A stretch of 64,000 bases of DNA from contig JAJEKV010000078.1 in NCBI GenBank assembly GCA_021234155.1, positions 2,170,001-2,234,000 of the forward strand, in the 5' to 3' direction. The notes below the pieces were generated by a model, which searched no databases, was not told the DNA's origin, and saw nothing but the letters and a program-made list of their open reading frames with translations. Shown here piece by piece: positions 1-10,560 of this stretch. The stretch is from Isoetes taiwanensis. Its lineage: Eukaryota; Streptophyta; Lycopodiopsida; Isoetales; Isoetaceae. The position numbers and the translations under genes are program-made. Each line of letters begins with the position of its first letter. Within the stretch, counting starts at the first letter, position 1.

Positions 1-128
1 GGCCACTCTAAGAGATATCCAAAGAAAGCCACTTTCCCCATTTCGGTGACATTTTTTTATCTCGATGCAAATACTTCCACTTCTATGAAATTTAGATGAA
101 AAAAATGGTATAAAGTAAATTTAAACAC

Positions 129-3100
129 CTCCATTGGAAGATAATTAGGCCGTTCCTGATTGCCAACTTGTAGGCAGGGCAAATTGGGGCTACGTATGGT
201 ATAGCCATAGGTATCTCGAAAATACTCCATCACTGACTTTAAAGTCCCTCTATCATCTACAGGAAACCTGGTAATAGAAGGATTAACTCCATCAATTCAT
301 CAATCAACTGCAGACAAGAACAGAATAGAAAAGGGGAACCTTAATAGCAGAGTAGCAGCCCTGTATCATTTACAGGGCCTATACTAAGTATTTATTTTTT
401 AAAGCCAACTAACTAACTGCAATATCACTTTCTTTTCATTTGAAGATGCACATAAAATCAAATATAATAGCATTGACAGTATATACAGCATAAACAAGTT
501 TCCATACACTTCCTAAATTCGAGGGATTGCTTTACCCACGCCAACATAAAAATCTGACTGTTTGCTTTGATAACATACTTACAAAGGCTGTTCTTAACAT
601 TCAACTTTTTGAGAGTGGCCAGTGAGCAATCGATAGAATTATCCTATCCTAGTATAGGTTATACATATATCATTGCCAGTAACTGAGCATTGACAGCATG
701 GAGATGTGTCATGCAAGATGCAAATAAAAAACGTAAAAAATTCTCTTAGAGAAGGATCGGAGAGGGAACATGTGCATGTGCACAAAGCTATAATCAAATT
801 TAAAACAACTTACATGAGCTCTTGTGTAGGCTGCGACGTCAGCCCTGAAATCCTGTACTTCCTTTTCATGTTCCCACGATGGGTAACCTCAACTTTGACA
901 CCTTTTAGTGCTTTCTTAATCTGAACGTAATAGAACAAACAACAGTTGGAAAATACCTGCCATGCATAATCCTGGCATAACTTTCATACTTATTCCAATT
1001 ATACCTTAATCCGATCAGCATCAGAAAGCGGTCTGCTTACGTCTCGGTTAAGCAATTTTGCTACAAATTCAACGACTGGAAGTGGCTCAATGAATGCAGT
1101 AGAAGACATATCTGCAAGAAAAAACCATTCCCCTTACTATGGATGGTTGTGAAAAAGTAATGAGGTGAATAACTATGTCAAACATACCAATGTTAAGAGA
1201 TAGACCCATCTGTGTGGGTCTAATGCTCTGATAAAACCCTCTCCAGCTCTCTAAGCCATCCCCAAGTGGCTGTCTTGTTCCAAGATCTGGAGAGTAAAAA
1301 GATCGTCCAACAGGCGAATACCTGAATAAAGAAGGCATTATTTCCGGATTTTCTTATAAGAAACTGTGAAGGATAAGAAATGGAACATGTGAAGGAAAAA
1401 ATGTCTGAAGCATGTTCTACACCTGCAAGAAAACAAGGTTTTATAAGAAAGTCCTAGGCTTTTTAGTATTAAACATGTCTTTGGGCTGCATCTTGGTTTC
1501 CGTTCTTGGAAGCCTCAATCGTGAAAGGCAAACTCTTTTTTTCATTAGCTTCTACCAAGTACCAAATGAAGTACAAAGACCTCAAGACATGCAGTCACTT
1601 GAGTTCATTCTAACTAATTAAGAAACAATAAATCTTTATTAGCAAAAAAACACGATAAGGATGTGCTAATCATCATACACATCCAGTGTAGCTCTGATAT
1701 CATATTCCACTACAAAACAAATCTTTTCCCTTTTTTTAATGAAATCATCATGCAAGTTTTTATCCTTCATCTCATTTCAGCTTCCTGAAAGCCTCTGTTT
1801 TTGATGTCTTAAAAGGGTATAACTTCTATTCATTACTTTAGTTTCAGCTCAGGGGTCTCCCATCAGCTTGAGATTGAGCTGGTCGTGCAACTAGACATAA
1901 GGTCGAATGCCCGAAGACGATGTACAGAGTGTGTCATATGAATGTATTTGAGTCGGACAAAGTATACTATAAAATACAGGCAGGTTCTAGTGCATCTTCC
2001 AAGAACCTACCTCAAAATACAAGGCAGCTTTCACTGCATCTTCAGAGACCTACCACACTTCCAAAACAATGGGGGCGGGACTGGACAGATAAATGACTCT
2101 ACACAAAGCCAGATCACTCTGTTCTCATTGTAAGCAATAACAGCAACAAACAGAAGGTTTTTCCTCTATCTGGTCGGATAGGGAATGGGTCTGCTCTTTG
2201 GCAACTAGCTGGACTTCTAAAGTGCCATTGGGAACCCACTCTTAAATTTTGATTTGGGCCCGTGAATTTCTTTTTCTTGAGGAAGTTTCATTTCAGCGCT
2301 GGGGTAACAAATATACTTGGACATACTATGGTAGAAAAATCACACCTATGAGTAGGAAGCTCCCGCAATACAATGTCCAACACCTGAAGAGCCTCTTGTG
2401 GTGCATCGGCTTGCTTTCCTGCTAGGAACTGTCCTAGATGGTGAAGGTCAGCCCGAGCTGCAAACTTTATAACTACCTTGAACTGTCTCTCTCTTCTGCA
2501 GATTAACCAGAACACTATTTCACGACAGTCGGAAAAGAGAGAGAAAGAGAAGAAAATAGAGAGAAAATAAAAGAAACAAACAAAGAAAGGATAATAACTA
2601 ATGATCACACCGTGTTACAACCAGGCACATTCAGGAACATTGAATTGCAACAAACTAGAAAATGAAGTTAATGCACACTCTCCCTTGTCTTCAGAACTTG
2701 AAAGGTACATCTTGATTTGATGAAGGTCTTTACTGCTAGTGATGCCAAATACATGCGCTATGAAAAAATGGAAGGCAAAGTGCCTATTTGACATTCTTGT
2801 TTTAGAATTATCTTAATTCAAGCAAAAGGGAGATTTGATATATGGCTATCTGCATATGCATTGGCAAATCCCTAAAACGAACTAACAAGCCAAACCCAGC
2901 AATATTTCCAGTGAAGCAATGATTATCTTTAGCCAGGTGCCCTCCCATGTTACCATAGTTAATGTAAAAAATAATTTGACCAATATTTACAATGAAGCAA
3001 AGTTATCTTCAGCCAGATGCCTCTATATCCCATGTTGCCATATTCCAGTGCCAAACTTCAACTATATTCTTACTATAATAGTTATCTTATAAATGTGAAA

Positions 3101-4056
3101 GCAAATACCTTGGTGTGGTGGTGCCATCTTCCTCATCTGGTAAACTAATATGAAACTCTTTAAAATGAAACGGTAATGGGCCTGCTGTATACAGGCTCTT
3201 GCGCCCGTCATACACAGGCAACCTATGACCCAAAGCTGAATCCCTGTAGAGTCTAACAAGCTGCTCCATTACAGCTCGGTTAACTCCACGGGAGGTTACT
3301 TCTGGAGTGATAGATACCTGTAAAGATATTTACAAGTTATTGAATTCTATTTCCATGGGCATGCCATTAGATAAAAAATGCATGTACAATAAGTCATGTT
3401 TTTCTAGTTATTTCGGAGTATGAAATTGGTTCACATGAGAACACCACTGACTCAAACTATTCCAATAAAGCCATGAGAAATTAAGTAAATGGAAGACTTA
3501 CATCATAATGATGAAGATCCTTGTTTGGTAATTCTGCAAAAAAGTGATTCACTTTAACAATACATTTGGTTCCTAAAACACCCTTTCCAGGGCGGAGAGG
3601 AAACCTTAATGCTTTGCTGGAAGCTGGAGGGGGCGTTGACTGTGAAGAGGAATCCACCTCTTCAGCTGACGATGTGTGATGACTCCTTTCAATAACCATC
3701 CTAGTAAATGGTTCAACAATACTTGATGAACCTGCTCCTGTGTGTGCAGCAGGAGGTTGTGAGGAGCCATTAGTGCGCTCAATGTGTCGATATTGACTAA
3801 ATTTTGCAGTTGCATGTTGTTCAATGTGTGATGCAGGTGCATAGTGCGAATATCCTCCACGACGGCCTTGATTACCCCTTCCATGAACCCTTCCTCCACT
3901 ACTTGGTTCTGCTTCTCTTGCATTCCTTGGTCCATGATGCCTTCCCATGATATAAGCCTGATTTCCAGCAGAAGCTGTTGCTTCATGGTGTGAAGGGGTT
4001 ATTCCTTCATGTGGACTTGCATCATTTTCCTGTAATGTTTTGCGTCTTCTGGGCAT
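129..4056 (-). CDS. AGO1: ARGONAUTE, AGO1 clade, 5' part (N, L1 and most of PAZ; gene continues off the left edge)
   Basis: Small-RNA effector: plant AGO1-clade proteins load miRNA/siRNA and silence target RNAs. Coding exons on the minus strand, read from GT-AG borders, are 4056-3502, 3317-3109, 2495-2346, 1321-1188, 1111-1005, 920-814 and 267-129. The joined frame stays open for 467 codons and all phases agree. The first exon encodes a Gly/His/Ser-rich leader, then the ArgoN start ([35 protein letters not shown]). Exon 2 has [17 protein letters not shown], exon 3 [19 protein letters not shown]. Exon 4 is the L1 linker ([29 protein letters not shown]). Exons 5-7 are PAZ ([46 protein letters not shown]). 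The last visible exon ends at a GT donor, so bases 1-128 are intron; MID and PIWI lie outside. The leader is shorter than in Arabidopsis AGO1. AGO5 or AGO10 within the same clade cannot be excluded. Confidence 0.96.
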
Positions 4057-4149
4057 GATTGCTCATGTCTGAGGTATATAAAGAAAATACAAGTTCAGTA
4101 TTACAATGATCTTAGTTAGGTTCAGTTAAGCTTCATGGCTGGTGCTTAC

Positions 4150-4251
4150 TGTCATTCTTCAACGTATGTGGTGGAATGTTCAACATTTGCTCAGCAATAT
4201 ATTATGTCATGGATTTCACTATGAAGCCCAGTTCCTGCTACATAATTGCAC
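4150..4251 (-). other. Predicted 5'UTR exon of the AGO1-like gene with upstream ATGs
   Basis: On the minus strand a polypyrimidine tract and TTTTTGCAG precede base 4251, and ACA|GTAAGC follows base 4150. An 81-nt intron then ends with CCTCAG at 4069, 12 nt before the AGO start at 4056. The 102-nt exon holds three ATGs: ATG-TAG, ATG-ACA-TAA, and a third opening a frame of about 28 codons that, if spliced as predicted, runs across the AGO start in another frame. Leader introns are common in plant AGO1 genes. The exon is inferred from splice signals only. Confidence 0.55.
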
Positions 4252-4990
4252 CTGCAAAAAAACAAATAAATGGCTAGTAAGAAAAATGTCGCTTTCATAT
4301 TCTTGATTATTGAAAATCGTTCCAGGAAATTACCTATAATAGCCAATTGAGCTTACTATCACGTTTCCCCTTTGGTCGTAATTAACTAGTCTTATTACTG
4401 TTTAAATCAAATATGCCAATATTGACAGGTGGGAAAATTCCATGATGAAACAGATGAGGATCTCTTCTTATTAAAATGATACATAAATGATGTTAGACAT
4501 CTACCTAGTAATAATCATTCAAACAATCAGGCAGGTTTATACAGATTCAAATATAAGAGGAGAAAGAGATCTAATCAGCCCGGCACAAGCAAGACTCAAA
4601 AATGTTCAGAGACAAAAATTCAGCACAATGCAGGAACAAACGTCGATGAGACCCATTTGGCGGGGAGAAGCGGAGATCAGATACCTCTGAGAAACGAGCT
4701 CCGGAAATGCAAGCCTGGGGATGCACAGGACAATGGATTACGAGGCAGCTAAGAAGCGACGAGGTGTATGGCTATGGCGAGGAAGAGCGGCGCTAGAGAA
4801 TAGGGTTAGAAGGGGACGCTTGCCACGGTCTTCTACTTCAGCTGTGCACGCCTGGCCGAGCAGACAGCGATGGGGAGAGTTCCGGCAGCCGGGAACGCTG
4901 CCGGGAGAGTTTTCTGGGAAGGGGAAACGCCCGGCCGAGCGTTCGGGAGTGTTTTCCAGCGTTTTCTGTGTCAGCGTATTGCTGAGCGCC
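4252..4990 (-). promoter_or_regulatory. Upstream region of the AGO1-like gene, GC-rich from about 4690
   Basis: Non-coding in all frames except short unconvincing ORFs. The 4690-4980 part is clearly richer in G and C than its surroundings and could hold the first non-coding exon and promoter of the minus-strand AGO gene. No TATA box or transcription start can be fixed from sequence alone. Confidence 0.3.
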
Positions 4991-6379
4991 AGGTAAATAT
5001 TTATTATTTTTGTTTTTTGCAGATTATGAATATTTTGTCTTCTTGCTTGGTTCGAAATGGCATACTATGGTAATAAGCAGTGGACCGACGAATATTGTGC
5101 AGTACCTTTGTGACTATGCTTCTTATGTACCACATGTTTTTTGGCCCCTTCCTTGATGTACCATTCCCACATGCCCTCCTTGTCCCTGTGTACCATTGCC
5201 CACTAACAAAATTAGGAGCCTTATCTATTGCACTAAAAGTGATGGAATATGACTTCCACATCCATTACCTGGTCTCCACTCCTCCCAGTACCCACCAATT
5301 GGATGTCATTTTAGCAACATTCACATTACAAACCCATTCCAATTCTCATTGCCGCCTATACTCTGATCCTTTACCCTGTGTTGAGAACGTCAAAATTGCA
5401 GTACCCAAGCAGTTCCCATTGCCCGCTATCCTCTGATCCTCTATCCCGTGTTGAAAACGTCAAAATTGTAGTATCCTGAGCTGATGAGCTGGCATCGCCA
5501 CCTAAGAGGTCTTAAATTTGGATCTTGTGTGAACAAAGTGGGAAAAAAGTTGATCATAATAGTGGATGTCGTGCTCACATAGAAAGCTAGGACAAGTAAA
5601 TTTAAGTCCATAGGACATTAGTCCATCCAAAAACAAAATTGTGTCTGTTGTCTCTTGATTCTAAACCTACAGGACATATGCCCATGTGAAAATTAAATAG
5701 CATCCCATAAAATGAAATTTCAAAATATTGAATGGTTTAACAAAAGAGAGGGGTGGGACATGTAAGGTTGAGCTAGTTAGGAGCGTCATTTTCAATGATG
5801 TAACCCTCTCACTTAAAAAAATTATTTTCATAAATATATAGCGTGCTAAATACTCCATGCACTAAGTGTTTGAGCACTAAAGACATCTGAGAATAATCAT
5901 GTGATTATCTACGAACATTATCATTAAATATTGATTAGATCGTAATAATAATGAGTAAGCGAATGTCTTTGCATGGCACAAAAAATGGTAGAGGAGGTGA
6001 CCTCGAAACCACATCTAGCTTCAATAGAATCGTGAGGGCACGCCTTGCGGTCAGCCATGGACTTCGACCGTGATGGATAAGGGCAACATTATCTAGTGCG
6101 GTTGGTACTTTTGTGTGCTTTGTCTCATGGGGATCTTTGCATGCTAGAGGCCTAATAGTCTACTAAGCAAAATATGGGGTGACACCTCCTGAATGACGTG
6201 TCATTCCAGTGAGGTTAAGTCGTGTACGGACGTGATGCGTCACGGTGCCATTGTACGAGTTATATGAGATGTGTACTCATTTATGCCTCATCAGACCATG
6301 GGAGATGCAACCCTGGAGTGACCCTTCAGGATTGTTTCAAAAGGCCCCAGTTGCGGCCCGATGTGACAACCATATGAGC
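4991..6379. other. No gene recognised
   Basis: Short ORFs only, none with a recognisable domain. The stretch 6000-6370 looks like degenerate LTR-flank DNA leading into the Gypsy cluster, but no boundary is visible. Confidence 0.5.
5347..5480. repeat. Imperfect tandem duplication, about 70-bp period
   Basis: Two adjacent copies, starting near 5347 and 5417, share CATTGCC, CTCTGATCCT, TGTTGA and AACGTCAAAATTG in the same order. The unit is non-coding. Confidence 0.7.
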
Positions 6380-6835
6380 GGTCCAATGTGACAATACAAT
6401 TGCGGCCCGATGTGCATTATACTTTCGTGTGTACAAAGATCTGGTCATCATGCAAATGCAAAGGTAGTTTGCAAAGCAAGGGGCTTGAACCCTTGCGAGA
6501 CACATGCCTTTGCTAAGTGAGCTATCAATATCTCTTCAAGATATTCCCTTGCATTCTATTCATATAGGAAGCTATTTTTAGAAGGTTCCGAAATATTCCA
6601 GAACCTATATGCATGTGTGACACTTGGCGGAATCTTACCCTTTGGAGTGATGCGCTAGATATATATAGAAGCATCTCATTCTTGTCGAACCATTCCAGTT
6701 CCATGCTAATCTTGAGCCTTCTAGCTCAAGTCCTTATATTTTGCTCTTTTGTTTTGAGTATTCCAGTGTATTTCTCTTGTATTAGTCGTGTATATTCTAA
6801 TATTTTCTCTTGTTTTTGCGTAAGTTCATGACAAT
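6380..6835 (+). repeat. LTR-like repeat 1 of the Gypsy cluster
   Basis: The stretch matches 8420-8885 over several hundred bases with moderate divergence: shared blocks include TATATATAGA/GCATATATAGA-type TATA motifs, GTCTCATTCTTGTC-like and AACCATTC, followed downstream by a gag-like stretch in both cases. A TATATATAG box near 6660 could be its promoter. Exact ends are not clear, so the LTR label rests on the repeated placement in front of gag sequence. Confidence 0.55.
6465..6526 (-). other. tRNA-like segment inside LTR-like repeat 1
   Basis: The minus strand reads TAGCTCACTTAG (A-box-like, about 6523-6512), a short arm region, and GGGTTCAAGCCC (B-box-like, about 6492-6481), spaced as in a tRNA. 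It is not an intact tRNA: the D and acceptor arms do not pair convincingly. Either a decayed tRNA-derived SINE or a tRNA remnant carried by the repeat. Confidence 0.5.
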
Positions 6836-6949
6836 TTGAACCAAAATCTCTTACCGATGCTAGTCTGCTCTGAGCCTAAGTATTTTTTTGTCCATATTTG
6901 GTGTTTCTGTCTCTATGGAGGAGGTTAGCTTGTTCAAGTATGTCAACAG

Positions 6950-7560
6950 TTGTAGTTAGGCAATGAGGAGCTCAAGGAATGGGTAGCTTCTCATGAATCA
7001 GTTTCTAGCTCTAGATTGAAGTCATTAGAGCCTAAGATTAGTTTGTCGGAGAAATTTGATAGCACTCGGTCCAAGCTTCGTGGTTGTTTGAATCAGATGT
7101 GGCTTATGATTTAGCTCCATCCTCATAAATATCCCACCGGTCAGAAACAAGTGGGGTTAATGGGTTCTCTCCTCACGAGTCCAGAGGGGCTTGTGCAAGG
7201 GCGTCAAAAATGTGTTATTGTCTCTGACTGACCCCAAGACGTTAGGGAAAAATGTTAAGTTTCATAGGTTCTTTTTGATAACCATCTTTTTGTAGCGTAG
7301 GCAAAAGGCCCGGACAATCAACTTACTTCTCCAATTCCGCCAAGCACCGGTGGTCACATCGACCTGCACGCCCATATCCCTAAGTCATATGGGCTTGTAC
7401 CTATGCAGATTGATCATTTAGTTCGAGGGCCTTCATTTGCTGCTGAGAAGCAGGGCGGAGGCTAGTCTTTGCCTCTATTGTGGAGAGTTAATCATATTGC
7501 TCGCGAATGTCCTATTAGGCATCCAACCTAACCAAAGAACTCCAGGGGCCAGTTTGAGTA
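6950..7560 (+). pseudogene. Gypsy gag remnant, copy 1, with CCHC knuckle
   Basis: Broken plus-strand gag. KISLSEKFDSTRSKL-type sequence near 7045 is followed by HPHKYPTG near 7125. Near 7470-7510 a zinc knuckle reads CLYCGE and, after a frameshift, HIAREC. Frameshifts and stops interrupt every frame. It belongs to the Ty3/Gypsy lineage by comparison with the pol remnants downstream. Confidence 0.6.
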
Positions 7561-7619
7561 GTAGGAGTGTCTCGACGGCTGGCCGATATTTGTCAGAATC
7601 CTACATCTAACAAAGGGTA

Positions 7620-8400
7620 TTGTGACGACCATATGGGTATTATACTCGATCATATGGCACTCGATCCAAGCTTTATGGTTTTTTGAATCATATTCGACTT
7701 ATGGTTTAGCCCCATCCTCATAAATATCCCACGGGTGAAGAACAGGTTGGACTAGTGGGTTCTTTCCTCTTGGGTCCAGCACTAAGTTGGTTTGCTCCTT
7801 TGCTCAAGAGGGGAGTTTCAAAGTTGCAGGATTTTGATGCTTTCACTTATGAGCTTGAGATATGCTTTAGGGATACAGACTGACAGCACACATCAATTAC
7901 AAAATTCAGTAAGTTCAAGTAAGGTTCTCACCCAGCTTCTATTTATGCATCTAAATTTCACCTAATCACTATAGATACTACTTGGGATGATCTTTGCTTT
8001 TTAGATAGTTTTCGAAGGGCCTTGTGCGACGACATCAAGATGTGTTATTGCTTATGGACGACCCCAAGATATTAGGGGAAACTATTAAACTTGTAGTTCA
8101 TTGTGATAATCATGTTTTTGCGTTGGCAAGAAAGACAGACTCAACTTGTTTCTCCAATTCTGCAAGTACCAGTGGTCATGTCAGTTTCTGAAGCTCCCAC
8201 GTCCCCTGAGTCAAATAGTCGTGTGCCTATGCAGATTGATCGTATGGTTTGAGGGTCCTAAGCAGGGCTGGAAGCTAGTCTTTGCCTCTATTGTGAGGAG
8301 TTAATCATATTGCTCGAGGATGTCTTGTTAAGTGTCCAAATCAGCCAAAACCTCCAGAGGCCAGTGCAGGAGTCTCTTGATGACTGACCGATGTTTGTCA
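7620..8400 (+). pseudogene. Gypsy gag remnant, copy 2
   Basis: Repeats the 7060-7560 sequence: the block around CACTCGATCCAAGCTT, the CATCCTCATAAATATCCCAC block near 7720, and a knuckle-coding stretch near 8280-8320. It adds a piece missing from copy 1 that reads like the usual gag core (FAPLLKRG, LQDFDAFTYELE, near 7795-7860). All frames are broken. Confidence 0.6.
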
Positions 8401-8419
8401 GACTCCTACGTCTGAGAAA

Positions 8420-8885
8420 GAGTACGACCATATGAGTATTATACTTGTATGTACAAAAATATTCGTCACATGGATACAATTAGATACAAAAAGGTAATTG
8501 TACGAGGCCGAGTTTGAACTTGCAACTCTCTAATTGCAAAACACATACATTTACCAACTAAGCTACATATACTTCTTAAGAATATTATTTTGTGTCATTC
8601 TCATATACGTAATCCTAGGAGGTTCTGGAACATTCCAAGGACTAGGTGCAGGTGCGACGCTTGGTATGATCTCTTCCATTGGAGTGGTGTGATCCTGACC
8701 ATTGGCCTAGGCATATATAGAGGAGTCTCATTCTTGTCAAACCATTCGGGTTCAATGCAAGTTGAGCATGCTAGCTCAAACCCTTGTATTCTTTCACGAT
8801 CTATCAAGTATTTCCATTGTTCCAAAGATATTCTTTGTGTATTTCTTGCATATTTTCCATATTTTTCCTTGTTTCGTGTAGTTTG
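8420..8885 (+). repeat. LTR-like repeat 2 of the Gypsy cluster
   Basis: Second copy of the 6380-6835 repeat, again directly ahead of gag sequence. It carries the GCATATATAGAGG TATA-like motif near 8710 and the tRNA-like segment at the matching position. Divergence from repeat 1 is substantial, so the insertion is old or the two derive from different elements. Confidence 0.55.
8503..8568 (-). other. tRNA-like segment inside LTR-like repeat 2
   Basis: The minus strand reads GTAGCTTAGTTGGTAAATG (A-box TAGCTTAGTTGG), a possible anticodon-loop region TTTGCAA, and CAAGTTCAAACTC (B-box), at tRNA spacing. It is clearer than the copy at 6465-6526. No CCA end or complete acceptor stem was found, so it is called tRNA-derived rather than a tRNA gene. 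Confidence 0.55.
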
Positions 8886-8999
8886 AACCGAAATCCCTTA
8901 CTAGTTTTTGCCTGCTCCGAGCATGAGCATTCCTTTGCCCATATTTGGCGTATTTTATCTCTTTAGAGGATATTCCATCCTCGCTACAAGTAGTCCAGC

Positions 9000-9790
9000 A
9001 TCTTGTTCAAGTGTGTAAGCAATTGCAGCTGGACAATAAGGAGCTCAAAGAATAACATCTCACGAGCCAACCTCTAGCTTTGAGAGGAGGCCATCAGAGC
9101 CTAAGATTAGTTTGCTGAAGAAATTTAATCACACTAGATCCAACTAGCTAGTCTTCTACTTTTTGGATCAACTTTTAGTCAGTTTGCCCCCTTGCTGGTG
9201 AGAGGGGCTCTCGAGTTGCAGAATTTTGTCGCATTTGCTGTTGAACTTGGTGTGTTTTGGACACAGAGATCGGCAATGTACAACAGTTACCAAGCTTGGC
9301 AATTTCAGGCAACGTTCTAGTTCAGCTTTAGTTTTTGCTTTTGAGTTCTGGCAGGTTACCGTAGACACAACCTAAGATGTGACCCTCGAGACTATTTTCG
9401 AAGAGAGCTTCACGAGGATGTGAATGATATATTGTTGAACGGATGATCCCAGAATTTTGAATGAATCTATAAAGTTTGCGATTTGTTGTGAGAATCGTCT
9501 TTTTGGGCGTAGGTAAGAAAAATAAAATCAGCCTCGTTCTTTAATTCCAGAAGCTCTAGTGTTCACAACAACATTTGCACCACCCATGTCCCCTAAGCCA
9601 AATGGGCCGATGCCTGTGCAGAATTTTCGCTGGTTCGAGGGCCCTTGTCTGCAACCAAGAAACATCGCCAAAGAGAGGCTAACCTCTGCCTCACTTGTAG
9701 GAGGGTTGGTCATGTCACTCATGGATGTCTTGCTAAGGGATCAAAAAACCTTGAGACTCCTTCCACATGTGAATTACCTATTAACAGACA
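9000..9790 (+). pseudogene. Gypsy gag remnant, copy 3
   Basis: Third gag-like stretch, led by the block CAATTGCAGCTGGACAATAA shared with copy 1 (about 6950). It continues with a KISLLKKF-like segment near 9100 and ends in a knuckle-like region near 9690-9730 (CLTCR, HVTHGC in mixed frames). Decayed by stops and frameshifts. It is the copy directly upstream of the pol remnants, so it may be the gag of that element. Confidence 0.55.
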
Positions 9791-9879
9791 CGAGTTATGT
9801 TCGAAAGAGTTTGTAAAATAAGACCTTCATATCATTCATGGAGCGGGGCGGGACACGGAACAAAAACTAAAACATCATT

Positions 9880-10560
9880 TAAAATATGGGCTAAAACAGA
9901 GACATAAACTATTCTATTTTGATAATATTTTGGTTTATTCAAAAAAGGTCCTTCAGAAGCTGCGGGAACATGGGCTTTATGACAAGCTGGAGAAGTGTCA
10001 GTTCGAGCAGGATAATGTCGAGTTTCTTGGCTATCATATCACACCTCAGGGTGTCTCCATAGATCTAGAGAAGGGTAGCACAATTTTTGATTAAAAACAC
10101 CTTCTTCAGTTAAGGATGTACAGTGCTTCTTGGGGTTTGTCAATTTTTATAGTCGCTTCATCAAGGACTATTTGGAAATTGCCTTGCTATTCACACATCT
10201 CACCAAGAAGGATATTCCCTTTCAATGGATAGAAGCAGAATCATTATTCATCATTTTGAAGCACGCTTTCATACCCAAATCCTTTGAATCCATGTGTTCT
10301 CAAAGTTGACGCAATCGATTTTGCTCTTGATAGTCACAAGGGAGAGATGATCATGAGCTACACCCGATCGCCTATCATTCCCAAAAGTTCCAAACTGCTA
10401 AAATCAACTATCCTATTTATAATTATAAGGAACTTTTGGAGATTGTTGGCTCTTTTGAGGAGTGGCAATGATTTCTTGAAGGCTCTCCTTATAAGTGATT
10501 GTATATACTGATCATTGAGACCTAGAATATTTTCAGTCTGCTCGAGTTCTCAATTGTCAT
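9880..10560 (+). pseudogene. Gypsy RT (C-terminal part) and RNase H remnant
   Basis: Translated pieces match Ty3/Gypsy pol in order: NILVYSKK followed by LQKLREHGLYDKLEKC and EFLGYHITPQGVSID (end of RT, 9915-10075), then NFYSRFIKDY near 10140, then RNase H fragments (LKVDAIDFALD near 10300, YNYKELLEIV near 10420). The core RT motifs upstream are missing. The RT to RNase H order is canonical for Gypsy. Not translatable as one frame. Confidence 0.75.

Noticed and set aside
3502-4056. miR168 target site in the AGO1-like first coding exon
   Set aside because: No stretch with convincing complementarity was seen; the site could lie in unrecognised exons or be absent.
6465-8568. Functional tRNA genes
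   Set aside because: A- and B-box-like motifs are present but acceptor and D arms do not pair, so only tRNA-derived remnants are claimed.
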